DNA of 5,638 nt, from the NCBI GenBank assembly GCA_029289015.1, contig JARFUL010000164.1, positions 1-5,638 of the forward strand, given 5' to 3'. The stretch comes from Syntrophobacteria bacterium. GTDB lineage: Bacteria; Desulfobacterota; Syntrophobacteria; JARFUL01. Every line of letters begins with the position of its first letter. The stretch's first letter is position 1. The notes beneath the pieces are model-generated. The model did no database searches. It was not told the DNA's origin and saw only the letters and a program-made list of their open reading frames with translations. This document shows positions 1-5,436 of the stretch, in pieces. The translations under genes and the position numbers were made by a program.

Positions 1-77
1 TAGATTATTTTTATGGTGCAGTGTGGTCCAGAAGGGGGGAGGCGCACCCTGGTATGGCCAAAGATAAACCGGGAGGG

Positions 78-105
78 AAAAAGGGCATTCCCAAAGGGAT
101 GCCCT
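78..105 (-). terminator. Rho-independent terminator, minus strand
   Basis: Read on the minus strand, AGGGCATCCC, a TTT loop and GGGAATGCCCT form a 10-bp stem with one bulged base, followed at once by five T residues (complement of 78-82). This is the classic intrinsic terminator layout. It is correctly oriented to end the leftward transcript carrying the two small genes at 318-671 and 802-1068, although it lies about 210 bases beyond the last stop codon. On the plus strand the hairpin is not followed by a T run, so it should work in one direction only. Confidence 0.65.
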
Positions 106-317
106 CAATCATTTCAAGAAGTTATGCTTAATATTTGAACCTGTTTAAAGACTGTGGCAGCATGGGTTGCAGCCTGGCGCGCGCGCCTTTCACAGCAGCC
201 CCGGCCGGCCCGGCCCTTTGGCCCACGGGCCAGCTGCCGAATAGTTCGGCAAGCCCCCCGAGCAGGGGCGCTCTGGCCTTTCGGGCTATGATTTCAGGGA
301 CCGGACGGCCTGTGGGC
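106..317 (-). other. Gene-free region with clustered GC-rich hairpins (possible structured 3' UTR or small RNA)
   Basis: I see no credible gene in 1-317. Between 176 and 269 there are several self-complementary elements in close succession. These are a 12-bp perfect palindrome of alternating G and C (176-187), a TGGCC/GGCCA stem (219-223 with 228-232), a 7-bp TGCCGAA/TTCGGCA stem with a 3-base loop (235-251), and a GCCCC/GGGGC stem (253-257 with 265-269). With the minus-strand terminator at 78-105, they would form a long structured 3' untranslated segment of the leftward transcript. They could instead belong to a separate small RNA. No promoter for an independent RNA was found and no known RNA family was recognised. 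Confidence 0.4.
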
Positions 318-671
318 TCATTTATTCTTCTTGTATTTGTACTCGTACCAGAGCTCTATGGCCTCCTTCACGTCCTGCTTGAACTTGGGGTCTGCCAGGA
401 GGACCCTGACCTCCCTTGAGCCCTGCTGGGCCATGAACTGAAGGGCCTCCTTCACGTCCTGCTTCACCACGGGGTCCGCGACTATGGAGCGGATCTCTGT
501 TGCTATCTGCTTGCTGGTGAACTCTATGCCTTCCTTTATGTTTTGCTTGGCCCCCATAAGGAAAAAGAGCACCAGAAAGAATACCGTGAGCACCCAGGGG
601 ATCGCCTTTATCCACTCCTTTACGAAAACATCTCCCAGGGTCTCCCGCGACCTCTCTTCCTCCGCTGTCAT
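318..671 (-). CDS. Small membrane-anchored helical protein with an internal duplicated motif, function unknown
   Basis: I do not recognise a named family. The 117-residue product has a short charged N-terminus (residues 1-20), one strongly hydrophobic segment (about 23-40) and a charged, probably helical C-terminal part ending in a lysine-rich tail. This suggests a bitopic membrane protein. A unit containing ADPxxKQDVKEA occurs twice, at residues 65-76 and 93-104, exactly 28 residues apart. The start was chosen because GGAGG (complement of 679-683) lies 7 bases upstream of this ATG. The adjacent ATG at 674 is nearly equivalent, and the open frame extends to an ATG at 719 that has no ribosome site. 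It is the last gene before the terminator at 78-105 and follows the exported protein at 802-1068 after a 130-base gap, so the two may share a transcript. A structural or scaffolding role would be a guess. Confidence 0.75.
   Translation of the reverse strand: MTAEEERSRETLGDVFVKEWIKAIPWVLTVFFLVLFFLMGAKQNIKEGIEFTSKQIATEIRSIVADPVVKQDVKEALQFMAQQGSREVRVLLADPKFKQDVKEAIELWYEYKYKKNK
360..464 (-). repeat. In-gene tandem duplication with an 84-base period
   Basis: The same 21 bases (starting ggcctccttcacgtc) occur at 360-380 and again at 444-464, 84 bases or 28 codons apart. They encode KQDVKEA in both copies of the protein repeat, with ADP conserved on the N-terminal side of each. Identity at DNA level over the block, silent positions included, points to a fairly recent duplication or to gene conversion between the copies. 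Confidence 0.7.
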
Positions 672-725
672 CATTCTCCCTCCGAAAGTAAGATGTTGTA
701 AAAACGAGCGCCCGTGCATCGCGCC

Positions 726-789
726 CCGGCAGGACCGGCACGTCCGCCAGAGCCTAATAGCGCAGGCTCATGGCGCAAAGACCGGCAGG
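726..789. repeat. Intergenic hairpin flanked by 8-bp direct repeats
   Basis: CGCCAGAGCCT (745-755) pairs with AGGCTC-A-TGGCG (764-775), giving an 11-bp stem with one bulged A and an 8-base loop. Direct copies of CCGGCAGG lie outside it at 726-733 and 782-789, with a further ACCGGCA at 734-740 and 781-787. It sits in the 130-base gap between two leftward genes. There is no T run on either side, so it is not a standard intrinsic terminator. A REP-like element, an mRNA stability hairpin or an RNA processing site are all possible. Confidence 0.45.
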
Positions 790-801
790 GATTTTACCTC
801 T

Positions 802-1068
802 TTACTCTTCCTCGATTATCAGGTTCTTCGGGGATATTATATAGACCTCTTTCCTGTCGATGCTGAAGAATTTTATGACCAGGGTATCTCCTGTCAGGTC
901 CCCTATGGGCGCGGAGTCGGCGATCCAGCTCTTCACCTCGCCCCCGTCCACCAGCGTTACCCTGAACTTGGCGGACCTCGCGCCGTAGGTCTTGGCAAGG
1001 CACTCGAAGGGACAGGTGAGGACAATAAAGGATAGGGCCAAAAAGAGGCCCAAGACAACCTTTCTCAT
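802..1068 (-). CDS. Small exported protein, function unknown
   Basis: The 88-residue product begins with a typical Sec signal peptide: basic MRK, a hydrophobic core at about residues 4-18, and a likely signal peptidase I site after C-L-A at residue 25. The mature part of about 63 residues is hydrophilic with alternating beta-type hydrophobic residues. It includes VTLVDGGEVKSWIADSAP and ends in acidic IIEEE. The cysteines at 19 and 23 lie in or beside the signal region, and no good lipobox is seen, so a soluble periplasmic protein is more likely than a lipoprotein. The start is well supported: AAAGGAG (complement of 1076-1082) lies 7 bases before the ATG. It is the first of two leftward small genes and faces the radical SAM gene across a divergent gap. 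I recognise no named family. Confidence 0.8.
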   Translation of the reverse strand: MRKVVLGLFLALSFIVLTCPFECLAKTYGARSAKFRVTLVDGGEVKSWIADSAPIGDLTGDTLVIKFFSIDRKEVYIISPKNLIIEEE

Positions 1069-1325
1069 ATAGAGGCTCCTTTCAGCACCCCGGGCCGGCC
1101 AGGCGCGGCTCGCGACGATAGGCCCTGGATGCTCCTGACTCTTCCTGGGGGTGATTCTGAGCAGCCTGTCATGGAAATTCCCCGAAAGGGTAAGCTTTTC
1201 GGCGCGCTAAATACGGTATTGACGGTTCAATGGAAAGCAAGGGCCCAAGCGCATGGAACCGGGTGGTTGTGCCCGCGCCCCGGCGTTGTCCGCTATCAAC
1301 TTAGTTTAGCAGATTCGGCCCCACA
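1069..1325. other. Divergent intergenic region between the exported protein and the radical SAM gene
   Basis: This gap should hold promoters for both neighbours, but no clear pair of -35 and -10 boxes was found for either direction. The best isolated signal is a TTGACG at 1219-1224 on the plus strand, with no matching -10 box at 16-18 bases. It is embedded in a small dyad, ATTGA-CGGT-TCAAT (1218-1231). A weak 6-bp stem CCGAAA/TTTCGG lies at 1182-1202. The plus-strand open frame at 1129-1362 has low-complexity content and overlaps the radical SAM start, so I do not regard it as a gene. Confidence 0.4.
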
Positions 1326-2498
1326 ATGGAAAACCCGGGCACGTCAAGTTTCGCCTTTCTAACGGAAACCCCATGGGATATTATGGGAAAAAAGCTATTC
1401 GCATCTCTTCTTTTATTCCTTATGGGCACGTGCAGGATTTGCAAAAAGAGCGCTGATACCGTCTCCGGGGTGCTTGGGGTCTGCCTCGGCTGCCTGAGGG
1501 AAGACTTTGCCGCGTGCCTGCCCATTGTCTCCGAGGTCCACCGCAAAACCAGGAGCCCCTACGGCCTTCCCGGGACCCCGCCCAGGGACGAGGACGGCCT
1601 GACCTGCGACCTGTGCCAGAACCTGTGCTCCATCGGGACGGGCAAAATGGGGTTCTGCGGCATAAGGAGGAACCGGGACGGAAGGCTCGTGGGGGGAATG
1701 GCCCACGAGGGAAACCTCAGCTACTACTACGACCCCCTGCCCACCAACTGCACGGGGGACTGGGTGTGCGCGGAGGGGTCCAGCACCGGGAAGAGGGAAC
1801 ACCGGAAGAACCTGGCCGTGTTCTACAACGCGTGCCCCTTCAACTGCCTCTTCTGCCAGAACCACCAGTTCAAGGAGCGGTCTCTATCAACTACCAAGGT
1901 TCCGGCGAAGGAGCTTGTCGCGGCGGTGGACCCCTCTACCGCGTGCATCTGCTACTTCGGCGGCGACCCGTCCCCCCAGCTCCTCCACGCGCTGGCCGCG
2001 TCCCGGCGGGCCATAAAAAAGGGCGAGGAGAGGGGAGTCCCGGTCCGCATCTGCTGGGAGACCAGCGGGTCCTTTACAGGAAAGTACCTGAAACACATAG
2101 CAGAGGTCTCCCTCATCTCCGGCGGGCTCATCAAGTTCGACCTCAAGGCGTTTGACGAGGGGCTCCACAGGGCGCTCACCGGGGCGAGCAACCGCCAGAC
2201 CCTGGAAAACTTCGCAACCCTGGCGGAATATGCTGCCCAAAGAGACGAAAGCCCCCTGCTGATGGCCTCCACGCTCCTGGTGCCGGGGTATGTGGACGCT
2301 CTAGAGGTGGGGAAGATAGCGGGGTTCATCGCGTCCCTCAGCCCGGACATTCCCTTCAGCATTTTGGGGTTCTACCCCCACTTTTATATGAAGGATCTTC
2401 CGCTGGCTTCGAGAAGAGACGCGCATGAAGCAAAAGCTCGGGCCGAGGAACAGGGGTTGACCCGCGTCCGGGTTGGGAATCTACACCTTTTCCAATAA
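1326..2498 (+). CDS. Radical SAM protein with extra N-terminal cysteine clusters (COG1180/AmrS-like)
   Basis: The 390-residue frame carries the radical SAM signature C-x3-C-x2-C as CPFNCLFCQN (C170, C174, C177), which binds the 4Fe-4S cluster used to cleave S-adenosylmethionine. Downstream are YFGGDPSPQ (210-218, GGE-type SAM contact), WETSGS (244-249) and KFDLKAF (270-276). This order resembles activating-enzyme-like proteins such as AmrS/PflA. Two further cysteine groups precede the core: C36/C39 with C53/C56, zinc-ribbon-like, and C94, C97, C101 and C111. YYYDPLPTNC lies between them and the core. The substrate is unknown, and no AMMECR1/Memo partner is nearby. The start is uncertain because no ATG has a good ribosome site. 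The outermost ATG is given. The conserved part begins near residue 33, so ATG 1383 or 1422 may be real, and residues 1-32 (hydrophobic from 24) look unlike the rest. It appears monocistronic. Confidence 0.85.
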   Translation: MENPGTSSFAFLTETPWDIMGKKLFASLLLFLMGTCRICKKSADTVSGVLGVCLGCLREDFAACLPIVSEVHRKTRSPYGLPGTPPRDEDGLTCDLCQNLCSIGTGKMGFCGIRRNRDGRLVGGMAHEGNLSYYYDPLPTNCTGDWVCAEGSSTGKREHRKNLAVFYNACPFNCLFCQNHQFKERSLSTTKVPAKELVAAVDPSTACICYFGGDPSPQLLHALAASRRAIKKGEERGVPVRICWETSGSFTGKYLKHIAEVSLISGGLIKFDLKAFDEGLHRALTGASNRQTLENFATLAEYAAQRDESPLLMASTLLVPGYVDALEVGKIAGFIASLSPDIPFSILGFYPHFYMKDLPLASRRDAHEAKARAEEQGLTRVRVGNLHLFQ

Positions 2499-2539
2499 AA
2501 AACGGACTCGACCTTCCTGTATTGAACCGGTGTAGATTC
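2477..2539. repeat. 11-bp perfect inverted repeat across the convergent junction
   Basis: GAATCTACACC (2477-2487, inside the last codons of the radical SAM gene) is matched perfectly by GGTGTAGATTC (2529-2539), separated by 41 AT-rich bases that include the stop codon. It lies between the convergent genes ending at 2498 and 2583. The loop is long for an intrinsic terminator and no T run follows the second arm. It may help end transcription or stabilise both 3' ends, but that role is inferred. Confidence 0.5.
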
Positions 2540-2582
2540 AGGTGGAGCCCGCAACACTATCTGGAGCTGCGCGATGGTATTC

Positions 2583-2768
2583 TTATGCAGCGTACCTCTT
2601 TCCGGAGAACCATCTGATCCGGTCCTCCTGGACTTTCAGCAAGGACTCTTGAAAACCTTTGAGTTTATCGCAATCGGAGGAGCAGATGTCCTTGTCTCTC
2701 TCTACTTCATCACATTCACGGCACGGGCTCTCCATAGTCTTGGTTATGAGTCGGTAGTCGAAGGCCAT
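2583..2768 (-). CDS. Small Cys-rich protein, probably metal-binding, function unknown
   Basis: The 61-residue protein contains four cysteines in a C-x2-C-x9-C-x3-C pattern: C16 and C19 in PCRECDEV, C29 and C33 in DICSSDC. A charged amphipathic C-terminal half follows (KLKGFQESLLKVQEDRI). The cysteine spacing suggests a small zinc-binding or Fe-S-binding module, though no histidine is present. The start is strongly supported by AAAGGAGGT (complement of 2774-2782), 5 bases before the ATG and close to the ideal Shine-Dalgarno sequence. It has its own likely promoter (-10 at 2847-2852), reads away from the DHH operon and converges on the radical SAM gene. Similar short CxxC proteins are familiar from anaerobic proteobacterial genomes, but I know of no assigned role. 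The quality of the ribosome site and the ordered cysteines make this a real gene rather than a shadow frame. Confidence 0.75.
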   Translation of the reverse strand: MAFDYRLITKTMESPCRECDEVERDKDICSSDCDKLKGFQESLLKVQEDRIRWFSGKRYAA

Positions 2769-2846
2769 TAGAAACCTCCTTTCTATGGGAACCTGACTTC
2801 TGAGTATTGGGCAGGACTAATTGCAATAGGCCCCGCCGGGAGAGCT

Positions 2847-2875
2847 ATTATATTATGTTATCTAGTTAAAATAAA
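2847..2875 (-). promoter_or_regulatory. Probable sigma70-type promoter for the small Cys-rich gene
   Basis: On the minus strand a perfect TATAAT (complement of 2847-2852) is preceded, at 17 bases, by a poor -35 match TTTATT (complement of 2870-2875) in an A/T-rich tract that could act as an UP element. Transcription would begin near 2840, giving a leader of about 70 bases before the ATG at 2768. The -10 box is convincing; the -35 box is weak. Confidence 0.45.
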
Positions 2876-2884
2876 GAAAAAAAT

Positions 2885-2913
2885 TTTACTGTATACATTG
2901 ATAAAGTTATTAC
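2885..2913 (+). promoter_or_regulatory. Probable sigma70-type promoter for the DHH operon
   Basis: TTTACT (2885-2890, 4 of 6 matches to TTGACA) and TATTAC (2908-2913, 4 of 6 matches to TATAAT) are separated by exactly 17 bases in an AT-rich stretch upstream of the phosphoesterase gene. The predicted start near 2920 coincides with a small TTGCC-CTGC-GGCAA hairpin (2919-2932) at the very 5' end of the message. Confidence 0.4.
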
Positions 2914-2968
2914 AAGCGTTGCCCTGCGGCAAAGAGCCCTCCCGTTGACAAAGGGAGACTTTCGGGTT

Positions 2969-3991
2969 ATGGTCTGCCTGGATTTTCGAAAGCTTACCAT
3001 GGCCAGACCGAAGACTAAAAGCAAAGGTCTTAGAAGATTCTACGACCTTTTCGAGGGCCCGGACAGGGTTCTCATCGTAATAGACCCGGACCCCGACGCC
3101 ATAGCCTCGGCCCAGGCGGTGAAGCGGCTTCTGTGGCGCAAGGTCGCGTCCACCGCGATCGCCACCATCCGGCCCATCAGGAGGCTCAACAACCTTACCA
3201 TGGTTAGGCTCCTCAGGGTTCCCCTGCTCTCCCACTCCAGCATAGACAAGAAGGATTTCTCCAAGTTCATCCTGGTGGACGGCCAGCCGCACTTCAACGA
3301 GACCTTCGCGTCCTTCAGGTTCAACCTCGTGATAGACCATCACCCCCTGACCCGGGAGGTGGACGCGGACGTTAAAGACATCCGCCCCAACTACGGGTCC
3401 ACCTCCACGATACTCACGGAGTACCTCAAATCCGCGAAGATCAAGCCGTCGGCAACCCTGGCCACCGGCCTCGTCTACGGCATCAAGACCGACACCAAGA
3501 ACTTCGAGAGCAACGCGGTGATGGAGGACGTCATGGCCTTCAGGCACCTGTTTCCCTATATCAACTCCAACGTGCTCCACAAGATCGAGATCTCCGACAT
3601 GAAGCGCGCGGACCTCAGGTATTTCTTCGACGCGCTGAACAGCTACAAGATAAGAAAGGACAAGGTGAGTGCGCACCTGGAGAAGTGTCCCTCCCCCGAC
3701 ATCCTGGTCCTGGTCGCGGACTTCTTCCTCAAGATCCACGAGGTGGGCTGGATAATGGTCTCCGGGGTCTGCGGCAAGAACCTCTTCGTGATCCTCAGAA
3801 ACGACGGCGTGCGCAAGAACGCGGGGCGGGTCGCGGCAAAGGCCTTCGGCGACATGGGCAGGGCCGGGGGGCACAAGGCCATGGCCAGGGCCGAGCTGCC
3901 CCTGGAGAACGTGCTGCCCCACCTCGACGACGACGACCCGGATGAGCTGGGCCGGTTCGTCAGGCGCCGGTTCTTCAGCTCTCTCAGATAG
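2969..3991 (+). CDS. DHH-family phosphoesterase (NrnA/RecJ-like superfamily)
   Basis: The product is 340 residues from this ATG. It has the DHH motif set in order: DPDPDAIASA (39-48, motif I), LVDGQP (102-107, motif II), IDHHP (122-126, motif III), GLVYGIKTDT (167-176, motif IV) and a C-terminal DHHA1-type glycine/histidine motif GRAGGHKAMA (GGH at 300-302). Acidic and histidine residues of the first four motifs bind two metal ions, usually Mn2+, and the last binds substrate. Relatives hydrolyse nanoRNA, cyclic dinucleotides, pAp or single-stranded DNA; which substrate applies cannot be read here. The histidine that precedes motif I in NrnA is replaced by valine (V37). The protein lacks a signal peptide, so it is cytosolic. 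ATG 2969 has GGGAG 11 bases upstream. ATG 2999 (MARPKTKSKG) is equally plausible, and the frame stays open to a TTG at 2945. It is followed 25 bases later by the gene at 4017. Confidence 0.9.
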   Translation: MVCLDFRKLTMARPKTKSKGLRRFYDLFEGPDRVLIVIDPDPDAIASAQAVKRLLWRKVASTAIATIRPIRRLNNLTMVRLLRVPLLSHSSIDKKDFSKFILVDGQPHFNETFASFRFNLVIDHHPLTREVDADVKDIRPNYGSTSTILTEYLKSAKIKPSATLATGLVYGIKTDTKNFESNAVMEDVMAFRHLFPYINSNVLHKIEISDMKRADLRYFFDALNSYKIRKDKVSAHLEKCPSPDILVLVADFFLKIHEVGWIMVSGVCGKNLFVILRNDGVRKNAGRVAAKAFGDMGRAGGHKAMARAELPLENVLPHLDDDDPDELGRFVRRRFFSSLR

Positions 3992-4016
3992 TCTCCCCGG
4001 AAAGGGCCTTTAGGTA

Positions 4017-4340
4017 ATGGCTGACGTAAACGACCTGGTTCTGGTCCACGTCAACCGCGAGGCCGGCTTCTTCGCCCGCATAGAGGCCGTAGAGCCGGAC
4101 GTGAAGCGGGGGTGGCTCCAGGTGAGCCTGCTCGTCCTCACCATGCCTCCTCAGGTGAAGACCTGGATCCTGAGGCCCGAGTACCTGGAGGGCGAGGAGT
4201 TCACCATGGACGGGGTTCCCATGCGCATGGAGAAGGTGGTTCCCCCCGGGGAGCCGCGGCCCGCGCCCCACGACCCCGGCGAAGAGAGAGAGCCCAGCTC
4301 CAAGGTGGTCCCCATCTTTGACAAGAAGAGGGGGGACTGA
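4017..4340 (+). CDS. Conserved small protein partnered with the DHH phosphoesterase, function unknown
   Basis: The 107-residue cytosolic protein has a compact core (about residues 5-74) rich in beta-type hydrophobic stretches: DLVLVHV, FFARIEAVEPDVKRGW, LQVSLLVLTMP, VKTWILRPEYL and GEEFTMDGVPMRMEKV. A proline- and charge-rich linker (77-96) follows, then a short hydrophobic end (VVPIFDKK, 97-104). I recall this kind of protein as an uncharacterised family in Deltaproteobacteria-like genomes, but give it no name. The start follows AAAGGG (4001-4006) with 10-base spacing; a weaker AGG is closer. It lies 25 bases behind the DHH gene on the same strand, so co-transcription is very likely and suggests a functional or physical link. 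A small nucleic-acid-binding or adaptor role would fit the partner, but no motif proves it. The last codons lie in a stem-loop (4328-4352). Confidence 0.82.
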   Translation: MADVNDLVLVHVNREAGFFARIEAVEPDVKRGWLQVSLLVLTMPPQVKTWILRPEYLEGEEFTMDGVPMRMEKVVPPGEPRPAPHDPGEEREPSSKVVPIFDKKRGD

Positions 4341-4368
4341 GCCGCCCCCCTCAAAGCCTTCGATTTTT
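4328..4368 (+). terminator. Stem-loop over the operon stop codon, possible weak terminator
   Basis: GAGGGGGG (4328-4335) and CCCCCCTC (4345-4352) form a perfect 8-bp stem with a 9-base loop that contains the TGA of the upstream gene. A T5 tract follows only after 11 more bases (4364-4368), so it is not a textbook intrinsic terminator. Leftward, the stem is followed by the pyrimidine-rich TTCTTGT, so it might also slow the convergent transcript of the universal stress gene. Confidence 0.4.
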
Positions 4369-4430
4369 CCGGGGTCTATCGCGCCGCGCCTTCCTCTACA
4401 CCCAGGTTGCCGATTTCGGGGAAAGAGCCC

Positions 4431-5369
4431 TCAGTGGACCACCCATATGGCCACGTTTTGCGCGTTGCGAAAGACCTTCTTGGTCACGCTGCCCGCGAAG
4501 AACTCCTTTATCCTGGAGATGCCGCGCCTTCCCATGACCACGGTGCCATAATCGCCTTTCTCCAGCATTTTGATGATGTCGTCCGCGGGGTCGTTGGACT
4601 TTTCCTTCAGCTTCACGTTGATGCGCGACTCTTCCACGCCCCCCTCCAGCAGCATGTCCCTGGCCCTTTTTACCATCTGCCGGACCTCTTTGTCCTGGAC
4701 GTTGTCCCATATGGTGCAAAGGTCCGGCTCGCAGGCCAGGACCTCGTCGGGCATGAACCTTCCCAGGTGCCACGCGGTGTGAAAGAGGGTGATCTCGCAG
4801 TCGATCCCCGAGAGCATGAATCCCACGTGGTCCACCGCCCTGAAGGAGTTCTCGGAGTGATCGAGACACACGAGAACCTTCTTTGAACTGATGGTCCCGT
4901 CCAAAATCCAGACCGGGTAGTGCTGGCAGCTCTCCAGCAGGTTCGCGGAGACCTCTCCCGCGTAGAAGGCCTCGATCCAGCTCTTGCCCTTCCTGGTGAT
5001 GGCCACGGAGTCCACCCGCATGTATCCGGCCAGCCGGCATATCTCCTTGTAGACCGTCTCCCTCTTGGACCGCACCTCCGGGATGAGGAGCTCCTCCTTG
5101 AAGCCGAGCTTGAGGGCCCTGGCCTTGGCCTTTTCAAGCACCTTCTGGGCTTCCTCCTGGGCCTTTTGCTCCGCGGCCTTGTACTTCTTCCTCAGCACGC
5201 CGGTCTTCTCCATATCGAAAAACATGGAAGGCAGTGCGGGCAGAACATACAGGAGAACTATCTCCAAATGATGCTGGCTGCCATAGATGAGCTTCAGGTA
5301 ATCCATAGTCTTGAGGGACGTATCCGAACCGTCCACAGGCACAACAACTCTCTTGAGCAACTCCTCCAT
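4431..5369 (-). CDS. Universal stress protein with two tandem UspA domains
   Basis: The 312-residue cytosolic protein contains two UspA folds. The first covers about residues 5-158, opening with VVVPVDGSDTS; the second covers about 164-312, opening with VLVCLDHSENS. The second domain carries the full ATP-binding motif G-x2-G-x9-G-S (G280, G283, G293, S294 in MGRRGISRIKEFFAGS). The equivalent in the first domain is degenerate, T125-x2-G128-x9-G138-E139, so only the C-terminal domain probably binds nucleotide. A lysine/glutamate/alanine-rich helix (about 55-88) is inserted in the first domain. Family members act in stress survival, sometimes as ATP-dependent regulators; the exact partner is unknown. 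The start is well supported: AAGGAG (complement of 5377-5382) lies 7 bases before the ATG. It is a single-gene unit with its own promoter (5451-5479) and converges on the DHH operon. Confidence 0.93.
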   Translation of the reverse strand: MEELLKRVVVPVDGSDTSLKTMDYLKLIYGSQHHLEIVLLYVLPALPSMFFDMEKTGVLRKKYKAAEQKAQEEAQKVLEKAKARALKLGFKEELLIPEVRSKRETVYKEICRLAGYMRVDSVAITRKGKSWIEAFYAGEVSANLLESCQHYPVWILDGTISSKKVLVCLDHSENSFRAVDHVGFMLSGIDCEITLFHTAWHLGRFMPDEVLACEPDLCTIWDNVQDKEVRQMVKRARDMLLEGGVEESRINVKLKEKSNDPADDIIKMLEKGDYGTVVMGRRGISRIKEFFAGSVTKKVFRNAQNVAIWVVH

Positions 5370-5389
5370 GCTCCGACTCCTTGGTTTGG

Positions 5390-5410
5390 GCGCCCGAAGA
5401 TCCCGGGCGC
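5390..5410 (-). promoter_or_regulatory. Leader stem-loop just upstream of the universal stress gene ribosome site
   Basis: GCGCCCG (5390-5396) and CGGGCGC (5404-5410) form a 7-bp all-GC stem with a 7-base loop. In the message it ends 7 bases before the AAGGAG ribosome site. It may stabilise the 5' end or influence ribosome loading. No T run follows, so it is not an attenuator terminator. Confidence 0.5.
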
Positions 5411-5436
5411 AGCTACGTTGGCGGGATAACGCGATA

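Noticed and set aside
13..138. Plus-strand 41-codon frame starting at ATG 13
   Set aside because: No ribosome site (the upstream bases are A/T only), no recognisable motif, and it runs through the minus-strand terminator hairpin at 82-105.
135..317. Possible cobalamin, glycine or cyclic-di-GMP riboswitch
   Set aside because: The hairpins prompted the idea, but I could not find the conserved core sequences of these classes, and the region lies downstream rather than upstream of the leftward genes.
135..419. Plus-strand 94-residue frame
   Set aside because: TTG start without a ribosome site, built from GC-rich hairpin sequence, and antisense to the end of the better supported minus-strand gene at 318-671.
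484..1035. Plus-strand 183-residue frame
   Set aside because: Antisense across two minus-strand genes that have good ribosome sites, a signal peptide and a membrane segment; its own product has no coherent features.
802..1068. Lipoprotein signal in the small exported protein (cysteine at residue 19)
   Set aside because: The residues before C19 (V-L-T) do not fit a lipobox, and a better signal peptidase I site follows at residue 25.
1129..1362. Plus-strand 77-residue frame in the divergent gap
   Set aside because: No ribosome site, low-complexity product, and it overlaps the start of the radical SAM gene in another frame.
1398..1433. Lipoprotein-like or signal-anchor start in the radical SAM protein (LFASLLLFLMGTC)
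   Set aside because: The bases before the cysteine do not form a lipobox, and C36 belongs to a CxxC pair of a probable metal site in a cytosolic enzyme; a misplaced start is simpler.
2858..3922. Long minus-strand 354-residue frame
   Set aside because: Shadow of the DHH phosphoesterase: the plus frame carries all catalytic motifs, while the minus product is rich in V, G, H, E and L with no domain, as expected opposite GC-rich codons.
4396..5040. Minus-strand 214-residue frame
   Set aside because: Out-of-frame shadow of the universal stress gene, with an arginine/glycine-rich product and no ribosome site.
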